A stretch of DNA of 5,385 bases from assembly GCA_022013635.1 (NCBI GenBank), contig JAKLPX010000202.1, forward strand, positions 1-5,385, in the 5' to 3' direction. Origin of the DNA: Candidatus Delongbacteria bacterium. GTDB taxonomy: Bacteria > UBA4055. Both the position numbers and the translations under genes were made by a program. The notes beneath the pieces are model-generated. The model ran no database searches. It was not told the origin of the DNA and was given only the letters and a program-made list of their open reading frames with translations. Shown here one piece after another: positions 1-3,852 of this stretch; the stretch's first letter is position 1; each line of letters starts with the position of its first letter.

Positions 1-168
1 TAAGCGTTCCGCAGATTCCTATAAAATGAATTTTCCTAATATTGAACATGATTGACTCCAATTAAATTATTACACAATATAATACGGAAATATGTTTCAG
101 CCAACAGGAAATAAAGGAATATTGAAGAAAGTATGGCTGTGTCAGGATGAAAATAATATTTATTTGTC

Positions 169-197
169 TTGACATCAAATGTGAAATTCACTAATTT
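169..197 (+). promoter_or_regulatory. Weak sigma-70-like promoter candidate upstream of the ligase gene
   Basis: A perfect -35 hexamer TTGACA (169-174) is followed after 17 nt by TAATTT (192-197), which matches three of six bases of the -10 consensus. It would transcribe the ligase gene starting at 259. It lies inside the probable attC hairpin, so the match could be a by-product of that structure in AT-rich DNA. Most cassette genes lack their own promoter, though promoters inside cassettes are known. Confidence 0.3.
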
Positions 198-200
198 GAT
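174..200. repeat. Inverted repeat inside attC-0 or operator-like site
   Basis: ATCAAAT (174-180) is the reverse complement of ATTTGAT (194-200), and GTGAA (181-185) is the reverse complement of TTCAC (187-191). The only departures from perfect dyad symmetry are the central A186 and an extra TA at 192-193. It could be the variable terminal stem of the attC hairpin. It could also be a protein-binding operator, because it lies in the spacer of a TTGACA...TAATTT promoter candidate. The sequence alone cannot decide between the two. Confidence 0.6.
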
Positions 201-230
201 TAACTATGAAGTTGCAAGTGAATAAAACTG

Positions 231-1842
231 TTATATGGAAAGGAAATAAATACGAAACATGAAGAAATTTAATAAATTACACGCTACCATAGCAGATCAA
301 TGCCGTTTCGTAATGTTAATGTTTAGAGATGTACTGCTCTATGCGATATCAACGCGGTACTCTACATTCATATCAGGTTTTAGAATGCTAAGCCCAAAGT
401 ATATGGACTGGACAAGTAAAATAAGGGCAAAAAGAGCCTATTATCATGCAATAAGGAAGGTGCCGGCATACCGTAGTTTCATCATGGATGCGAAGATCGA
501 GAAGTGGAGCGACATTCCTTTTACAGACAAAGACTCCTATGTACGACAATACACTACAGAACAACGATGTGTTAACGGTGTCTTGCCGCCTACCCGGATC
601 ATGATAGATGAATCATCAGGGAGCACCGGAAGACCCTATAACTGGGTAAGAAGCATCTCTGAAAGAAAAGATTCACATACCTTCATAAGCTATTTCGCCT
701 CATTTTGTTATGGATCAGATTCATGGATAACCATTAATGCATTCTCGATGGGCGCATGGGCCACCGGGTTAAATATGGGGATTGCACTGCAGCGTAATGG
801 AGTTGTTAAAAATACAGGGCCTGATATTTCGAAAATATTGCATACCCTGGAGTTTTTCGGGAAAAAACATGATTACTTGATTACAGGATATCCGCCTTTC
901 TTGAAGCAGCTAATGGATGTTGCAGAGAAGAAGAGTTTCCCGCTTAGAGATTATAAAATTAATGCACTTGTGGGAGGCGAAGGAATGTCTGAAGGATTAA
1001 GGGATTATCTGAGAAATGGTTATAACAAAGTATTTAGTGGGTACGGAGCTACTGACCTTGAAATAGGAATTGCCGGTGAAACCCCATTGACAGTTGCAAT
1101 AAGACGATTGGCAAGAGATAACGGAGAGATACGTGAAGCGCTGTTTGGGAATGATAGCCGCTTGCCCATGGTATTCCAATACAATCCAATAATGCACTAC
1201 ATTGAAGTTAACAGCAATAATGAGCTAGTATTCACAGTAACAAGAGAATCGCTACTATCTCCGAGAATTCGATATAACATCCATGATGAAGGCGGCATTG
1301 CTCGTTATGACCAAATGCAAGACAAACTCAAAAGATTCAATGTTGATTTGAATGAATTAACTAAAGGAGAACAAAACAAGAACCTTCGCTTACCCTTGAT
1401 GTGGATATACGGAAGAAAGGATTTTACGATCAGTGTAATGGGGGCGAATATTTATCCGGAAGATTTAGAGCAATGCATATTTGCGGATAAAGAACTCTCC
1501 AGAATTACAAAATCCTTTTGTCAATCATTGTCAGAGGGTGAACACGCAGAGGTAAGACCTGCATTCTATTTTGAAATTACAATAGAACCGAACGAAAAAC
1601 TCAAGAAGCAGTTCGCTGATTCAATACTGCAAAACCTAATCGAGTTAAATGCAGATTTCAGGGAAGCATGGCGTGAATATCCTGATACGCTTGTGCCCGA
1701 AATTCATTTATTCAGAGAAGGAGAAGGACCATTTAAACCTGATGAGGGCAAAATAAAGCAGGCTCGAATAATTAATAAATAAAGGAAACATATAACAAAT
1801 CGCTCAAGTTGTCCTAGCGGTGTGCGACAGGTGAGCTTTACT
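231..1842 (+). mobile_element. Integron gene cassette 1 (PaaK-like ligase)
   Basis: The cassette starts at T231, just after the G of GTTATATG (230-237). That octamer is an exact reverse complement of CATATAAC (1789-1796), at the start of the attC after the ligase stop codon. In a circular cassette these are the R' and R'' boxes of one attC, so the match links the two ends. The single gene fills the unit and stops 6 bp before the R'' box, as usual for cassettes. At about 1.6 kb it is larger than a typical cassette. The R' box GTTATAT deviates from GTTRRRY at one position, and the R'' box deviates in the matching way. Confidence 0.72.
259..1782 (+). CDS. PaaK/CapK-like adenylate-forming (acyl-CoA ligase family) enzyme
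   Basis: This 507-residue protein belongs to the phenylacetate-CoA ligase-like branch of adenylate-forming enzymes, which activate a carboxylate with ATP and usually transfer it to CoA or another thiol. Visible motifs in order are the phosphate-binding loop ESSGSTGRP (118-126), VGGEG (238-242), YGATD (262-266), RYNIHDEGG (338-346, with the usual Asp at 343), GRKD with GANIYPEDLE (385-404), and a C-terminal GKIKQARI (497-504) with candidate catalytic lysines 498 and 500. Family motifs look intact from N to C terminus. No signal peptide or membrane segment is evident, so it is probably cytoplasmic. The ATG at 259 is the first in-frame start after a stop at 247. AGGA at 241-244 is rather far upstream. 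The substrate cannot be read from sequence, and true phenylacetate use is not implied. It is the only gene of cassette 1, with no catabolic partner genes beside it. Confidence 0.88.
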   Translation: MKKFNKLHATIADQCRFVMLMFRDVLLYAISTRYSTFISGFRMLSPKYMDWTSKIRAKRAYYHAIRKVPAYRSFIMDAKIEKWSDIPFTDKDSYVRQYTTEQRCVNGVLPPTRIMIDESSGSTGRPYNWVRSISERKDSHTFISYFASFCYGSDSWITINAFSMGAWATGLNMGIALQRNGVVKNTGPDISKILHTLEFFGKKHDYLITGYPPFLKQLMDVAEKKSFPLRDYKINALVGGEGMSEGLRDYLRNGYNKVFSGYGATDLEIGIAGETPLTVAIRRLARDNGEIREALFGNDSRLPMVFQYNPIMHYIEVNSNNELVFTVTRESLLSPRIRYNIHDEGGIARYDQMQDKLKRFNVDLNELTKGEQNKNLRLPLMWIYGRKDFTISVMGANIYPEDLEQCIFADKELSRITKSFCQSLSEGEHAEVRPAFYFEITIEPNEKLKKQFADSILQNLIELNADFREAWREYPDTLVPEIHLFREGEGPFKPDEGKIKQARIINK

Positions 1843-1849
1843 TTAGATG
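1789..1849 (+). other. attC recombination site of cassette 1 (attC-1), slightly degraded
   Basis: The site begins 6 bp after the ligase stop codon. R'' is CATATAAC (1789-1796). The arm GCTCA (1802-1806) pairs with TGAGC (1832-1836), and TGTC (1810-1813) pairs with GACA (1826-1829). The spacer is 3 nt (AGT) on the left against 2 nt (GG) on the right, giving the extra base expected on one side of an attC. The outer box TTAGATG (1843-1849) pairs with CATATAA apart from one mismatch. The run AACAAATCGCTCAAG resembles the left half of many known attC sites. The conserved G before TTAGAT is missing: the sequence reads ACT then TTAGAT, so the cut triplet GTT is lost. Confidence 0.72.
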
Positions 1850-1850
1850 G

Positions 1851-2054
1851 ATGAATAGTAAAATGAATGTAAACGAAACTAATAATTCTGTTAAACATTG
1901 CGCAACAAGATGTCCAACATGCAATTATACTAGAAACTGCAAAAAATTGAATTTACTTTATTACATTTGTAGATTATTGGAAAAAATCTGTCCTTACTGT
2001 TATATGGCGAACAAGAAATTAAAAAAAGATTTCCAGAAAAGTAAATATCTATAA
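1851..2054 (+). CDS. Small Cys-rich protein, unknown function
   Basis: This possible 67-residue basic protein has seven cysteines: C17, C21, C24, C30, C40, C47 and C50. They include a CPTC pair (21-24) and a CPYC pair (47-50), separated by a hydrophobic helix-like stretch (about 34-46). Two CxxC pairs would suit zinc binding, but this is inferred and no known family is recognised. The ATG at 1851 has only a weak GATGG ahead of it, and ATG 1863 is a possible alternative. The ORF lies directly after attC-1 and stops one base before the next boundary, a placement typical of cassette genes. The window's 12-base repeat (1996-2007) lies within its C-terminal coding part. It may be a chance ORF. Confidence 0.45.
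   Translation: MNSKMNVNETNNSVKHCATRCPTCNYTRNCKKLNLLYYICRLLEKICPYCYMANKKLKKDFQKSKYL
1996..2007 (+). repeat. 12-bp direct repeat of the cassette 1 boundary
   Basis: ACTGTTATATGG occurs exactly at 1996-2007 and at 227-238, where it spans the left boundary of cassette 1 (cut G230^T231). The second copy contains the same R'-like GTTATATG, but no partner R'' box or attC hairpin is seen near it. It may be a relic boundary or a coincidence. Confidence 0.5.
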
Positions 2055-2100
2055 GTTAGGTTGACGCCCTCGACGCAAGGAAGAAGCTTTACGAAAAAAA

Positions 2101-2106
2101 AGGAGG
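2101..2106 (+). promoter_or_regulatory. Strong ribosome binding site that fixes the protease start
   Basis: AGGAGG lies 5 nt before ATG 2112. The longer reading frame opens with TTG at 2061, inside the cassette boundary, and would add 17 residues encoded by attC-adjacent and A-rich leader DNA. The start at 2112 is therefore preferred. Confidence 0.85.
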
Positions 2107-2111
2107 AAATT

Positions 2112-2999
2112 ATGTTTATCAAGGGAATCGAAATTGCTTCTCAATTCACAAGGGCTATCCATACGATTAGTCGAAATATTGATTCAACAGACATTATTCC
2201 AGGTGCAGCAACACTTTTTTTTGTAAACTCTGACGGATGGGCATTAACATGCAAGCATGTTGTTCAACATTTAATAGGATCAGATCAACTTCAAAAAAGG
2301 AAAAATGATTATCTTAGTGAATTAATGAAAATTAAAGGTGTAAAAAATGAAAGGCAATTAAAAAAGGAAGTCTTAAAGAAATTTGATTATATTAAGCAGC
2401 CGATATATGAATCATATAATTGTTTTATGAATTGCGTTGATGGCAATCTTCAATATGAAGCGTTTATGCATCCAGAAACAGATGTGGCACTGATACATTT
2501 TTTAAACTATAGCAACCTTTTTTGTAATCAATTCCCTATTTTTGCAAAAAATGTTAATGAACTCCAACAAGGAAAGTATTTATGTAGATTGGGTTTTCCT
2601 TTCCCAGAATTCACCAATTATTTCTATGATTCATCTGAAGATAAAATTAAATGGAACCAATCAGGAAGAATTGATTCTCCAAAATTTCCAATAGAAGGAA
2701 TGGTTACCCGTCATTTAGTAGATAGTACGCAAGTAGTCATTGGTGTTGAAATGAGTACACCGGGCTTACGAGGTCAAAGTGGAGGTCCTCTATTTGATCA
2801 AAATGGAATTATCTGGGGTATGCAATCAGCTACAAACCATTTAGATCTAGATTTTGATGTAATGCAAGAAGTAATAAGAAATGGGAAGAAAACAAAAGTA
2901 GAGGATCACGCATTTTTGCATGTTGGCCATTGTGTGCATGTAAAGGCCTTGAAGTCATTTATGAAACAGCACAAAGTCCAATTCCAAGAAGAAACCTAA
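2112..2999 (+). CDS. Cytoplasmic trypsin-like serine protease
   Basis: This 295-residue protein has a trypsin-like (chymotrypsin-fold) peptidase domain. The catalytic His49 is in LTCKHVV (46-51 region), Asp124 is in ETDVALI (122-128), and Ser223 is in GQSGGPLF (221-228), so the triad looks complete. GAATLFFVNSDGWALT (31-46) is the usual strand pair before the histidine. Residues about 57-95 form a Lys-rich, probably helical insertion between His and Asp. There is no signal peptide, transmembrane segment or PDZ domain, unlike periplasmic DegP/HtrA enzymes, so it probably acts in the cytoplasm. Its target is unknown; stress, regulatory or phage-defence roles are all possible. The start is set by AGGAGG at 2101-2106, and the stop lies within the attC R'' box. 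The gene is visibly more AT-rich than the ligase and MFS genes. Confidence 0.85.
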   Translation: MFIKGIEIASQFTRAIHTISRNIDSTDIIPGAATLFFVNSDGWALTCKHVVQHLIGSDQLQKRKNDYLSELMKIKGVKNERQLKKEVLKKFDYIKQPIYESYNCFMNCVDGNLQYEAFMHPETDVALIHFLNYSNLFCNQFPIFAKNVNELQQGKYLCRLGFPFPEFTNYFYDSSEDKIKWNQSGRIDSPKFPIEGMVTRHLVDSTQVVIGVEMSTPGLRGQSGGPLFDQNGIIWGMQSATNHLDLDFDVMQEVIRNGKKTKVEDHAFLHVGHCVHVKALKSFMKQHKVQFQEET

Positions 3000-3054
3000 C
3001 AACTGCTTCAACCTGACAAAAACTATGTTTTTGCAGGATAAGCAAATGTTAGAG
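2994..3054 (+). other. Well-formed attC recombination site of cassette 3 (attC-3)
   Basis: CTAACA (2996-3001) pairs with TGTTAG (3047-3052). After an unpaired spacer, TGCTT (3004-3008) pairs with AAGCA (3040-3044), CCTG (3012-3015) pairs with CAGG (3034-3037), and CAAAAAC (3017-3023) pairs with GTTTTTG (3027-3033) around the loop TAT. Extra unpaired bases occur only on the left side, at C3009 and A3016. On the bottom strand these read G and T, the bases described as extrahelical in attC sites bound by integron integrase. R'' ACCTAAC (2994-3000) fits RYYYAAC. The cut point is G3048^T3049, and the right box GTTAGAG misses the final pyrimidine of GTTRRRY. Confidence 0.88.
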
Positions 3055-3285
3055 TTTTTAGTTACGCCGGAAGTATCTGTTCAAGCAAATAACCAAAGAA
3101 TTTTAGATGGTTTAGATGATATAAGAAAATACAATTGGGATGATCAAATTAAAGAAATGAAAGATATTAAAAGAAAAACATATCATTGGGAACATGTTAT
3201 GCCAGTAAATATATTATATAATGCAATTTTATCAAATATGAAAAATGAAGAAATTATTAGGCATGAAAGAGGAGAACAATTATGA
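3046..3285 (+). CDS. Unknown small protein starting on the cassette junction, possibly a C-terminal fragment
   Basis: I do not recognise this 79-residue ORF. It is acidic to neutral and probably helical in its first half, and has an aromatic segment YHWEHVMPVNIL (about residues 46-57); EHVxP segments occur in some nuclease-like proteins, but this is too weak for an assignment. The ATG at 3046 straddles the attC-3 cut point, and AGGA (3035-3038), inside the attC right arm, lies 7 nt upstream as a possible ribosome binding site. An earlier in-frame ATG at 3025 sits in the attC hairpin loop and is less likely. The protein has no start codon of its own near the cassette edge, so it may be the tail of a truncated gene. 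Its stop overlaps the next start (ATGA, 3282-3285), suggesting translational coupling. It is among the most AT-rich coding stretches here. Confidence 0.5.
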   Translation: MLEFLVTPEVSVQANNQRILDGLDDIRKYNWDDQIKEMKDIKRKTYHWEHVMPVNILYNAILSNMKNEEIIRHERGEQL

Positions 3286-3617
3286 ATGAAGAATCAAGAG
3301 ATGTTATCATTGCCTACTGCGGGCTTGCCTGCAGTAATTGCGGGATGTATCTGAAAGGTAAATGTTCCGGTTGCCACAGCGAAAAGCCAATGAATAGGAA
3401 CTGTAAAATGAAGGCATGTGCCATGGAACACAAATATGTTACATGCGCAGATTGTATTGACTTCGAGAACCTTAAAGATTGCCGGAAACTGAACAACATG
3501 ATTTCAAAATTTTTTGGGTTTATTTTTCATACTGACCGGATTGGAAATCTGGATCGAATTCGAGAAATTGACTTTGATGCATTCAAAGAAGAAAAGCGTA
3601 AAGACGGTAGAGCATGA
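3282..3617 (+). CDS. DUF3795 family Cys-rich protein
   Basis: This 111-residue protein has the DUF3795 signature. It contains CGLACSNC (13-20), CSGC (28-31), CKMKAC (41-46), CADC (55-58) and C67, ten cysteines in all, which suggests zinc or iron-sulphur binding. The family occurs in many anaerobic bacteria and archaea and has no established function. The C-terminal third (about 75-111) is a charged extension without cysteines. The start at 3282 follows AGGAG (3270-3274) by 7 nt and overlaps the upstream stop as ATGA, so the two genes are probably translated together. No signal peptide or membrane segment is visible. The full-length family pattern suggests an intact gene. Its base composition is less AT-rich than the ORF before it, so the two may have different origins. 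Confidence 0.85.
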   Translation: MNEESRDVIIAYCGLACSNCGMYLKGKCSGCHSEKPMNRNCKMKACAMEHKYVTCADCIDFENLKDCRKLNNMISKFFGFIFHTDRIGNLDRIREIDFDAFKEEKRKDGRA

Positions 3618-3685
3618 CGCGGTAAGGAAATTGAAATTTTGAGAGTTGATGAGGCAATAATAATGTACGATTGTGTGGCCGCATG

Positions 3686-3705
3686 AACAGGATATTTGTC
3701 CTGTT
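3686..3705. repeat. Perfect 7-bp hairpin upstream of the MFS gene
   Basis: AACAGGA (3686-3692) is the exact reverse complement of TCCTGTT (3699-3705), with a 6-nt loop. It lies about 70 bp after the DUF3795 stop. No T-run follows, so it does not look like an intrinsic terminator. It may be part of the remodelled junction between cassette and chromosomal DNA. Confidence 0.45.
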
Positions 3706-3754
3706 ACTCTCTACTTAGATTCCGTTAAAACTTACGGATTTACTTCCGTTGCGG
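3706..3754 (+). other. Degenerate attC-like hairpin (attC-4 candidate)
   Basis: TAGAT (3716-3720) pairs with ATTTA (3738-3742) with one G-T wobble, and CCGT (3722-3725) pairs with ACGG (3734-3737) around an 8-nt loop. A single extra T (3721) is on the left side, as in the other sites. To its left, ACTCTCTAC resembles the R'' box expected for the unit starting at 3049. To its right, the cut triplet would be GTT at 3748-3750, but GTTGCGG does not fit GTTRRRY. The hairpin is clear; its identity as attC is uncertain. Confidence 0.35.
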
Positions 3755-3810
3755 TAAGGCAAATCCCGTTGACTACTGTCGGAATTCTGCAATATATAGC
3801 GCCGACCATT
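3748..3810 (+). pseudogene. Fragment of a RarD-like (EamA family) transporter gene
   Basis: In frame with the downstream transporter, this segment encodes VAVRQIPLTTVGILQYIAPTI. It closely resembles the conserved RarD segment of the type RRxPLSTxGFLQYIAPT, near the C-terminal end of that roughly 300-residue permease. Similarity stops after APTI, and the residues upstream of Val (GTT, 3748-3750) do not look like RarD. Only about 21 codons survive, so the gene is broken on both sides. The open frame begins with GTG at 3673 and runs into the MFS gene, giving an artificial 523-residue reading; I do not take that start as real. Confidence 0.5.
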
Positions 3811-3836
3811 CAGCGTACCGAAACCGGCTTTCAGAT

Positions 3837-3843
3837 AAAAGGA
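3837..3843 (+). promoter_or_regulatory. Ribosome binding site that fixes the MFS start
   Basis: AAAAGGA lies 9 nt before ATG 3853. It supports starting the transporter here rather than at the upstream GTG (3673), whose extra 60 residues include the RarD-like fragment. Confidence 0.7.
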
Positions 3844-3852
3844 TTGCATTTT

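Larger units (their letters stand above)
150..236 (+). other. Probable attC site closing an upstream cassette (attC-0)
   Basis: A putative integron recombination site ends at the predicted left boundary of cassette 1 (cut G230^T231). The arm TTTATT (159-164) pairs with AATAAA (221-226), and CTTG (168-171) pairs with CAAG (215-218). The spacer between the arms is 3 nt (165-167) on the left and 2 nt (219-220) on the right, the same one-base asymmetry seen in the two clearer attC sites of this window. The tip holds a separate inverted repeat (174-200). The left R'' box is poorly defined: AATAAT near 152-157 would pair with GTTAT only with a wobble. The arms are AT-rich, so chance pairing is possible. 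Its position at an independently predicted boundary is the main support. Confidence 0.5.
1843..2055 (+). mobile_element. Probable small cassette 2 (Cys-rich ORF), own attC not recognisable
   Basis: The unit runs from TTAGATGG, the right box of attC-1, to G2055, the G before cassette 3's TTAGGTT. It is about 213 bp and holds one small ORF whose stop codon ends at 2054. A matching R'' box (CCATCTAAC-like) with an attC hairpin should lie near its right end but is absent. Only weak pairings are seen: TAGAT (1970-1974) with ATCTA (2047-2051), and GGAAA/ATC with GATTTCC (2028-2034). Either the attC has decayed or been deleted, or the unit is not a free cassette. Confidence 0.4.
2056..3048 (+). mobile_element. 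Integron gene cassette 3 (trypsin-like protease)
   Basis: This is the best-defined cassette in the window. It starts at T2056 in GTTAGGTT (2055-2062), which fits the R' consensus GTTRRRY. It ends at G3048, the cut point of attC-3. The first octamer is the exact reverse complement of AACCTAAC (2993-3000), the R'' region of its own attC. It contains one gene, whose TAA stop lies inside the R'' box. The cassette is 993 bp, within the usual size range. No promoter is obvious, so expression may depend on readthrough from upstream. Confidence 0.82.
3049..3748 (+). mobile_element. Possible cassette 4 (unknown ORF plus DUF3795 gene)
   Basis: The unit would start at TTAGAGT after the attC-3 cut. Its matching R'' box should read ACTCTAAC. 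The nearest match is ACTCTCTAC (3706-3714), directly before an attC-like hairpin (3716-3742) and a GTT at 3748-3750. The match is imperfect. The DUF3795 stop at 3617 also lies about 90 bp before the box, farther than in cassettes 1 and 3. The region could instead be ordinary chromosome joined to the array after loss of cassette DNA. Confidence 0.35.

Noticed and set aside
2..55. Open frame reading ...KRSADSYKMNFPNIEHD then stop, a possible tail of an upstream gene
   Set aside because: Only 17 codons are visible and no family is recognisable. The stop lies about 100 bp before the probable attC, farther than in the clear cassettes.
99..232. Longer attC reading using AGCCAACAG (99-107) paired with CTGTT (228-232)
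   Set aside because: Beyond AACAG/CTGTT the internal arms do not pair, while the 159-226 arms fit much better.
997..1197. Minus-strand reading frame, and similar ones at 1704-1898, 3314-3499 and 4968-5162
   Set aside because: They lie antisense to well-supported genes or the attC region and show no domain or start signal of their own.
2061..2111. TTG start for the protease, adding 17 residues
   Set aside because: The extension is encoded by cassette-boundary and A-rich leader DNA, and AGGAGG sits 5 nt before ATG 2112.
3686..3705. Intrinsic terminator after the DUF3795 gene
   Set aside because: The stem is perfect but no run of T follows it.
3673..3852. N-terminal 60-residue extension of the MFS protein from GTG 3673
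   Set aside because: It contains a RarD-like fragment foreign to MFS proteins, and a good ribosome binding site precedes ATG 3853.
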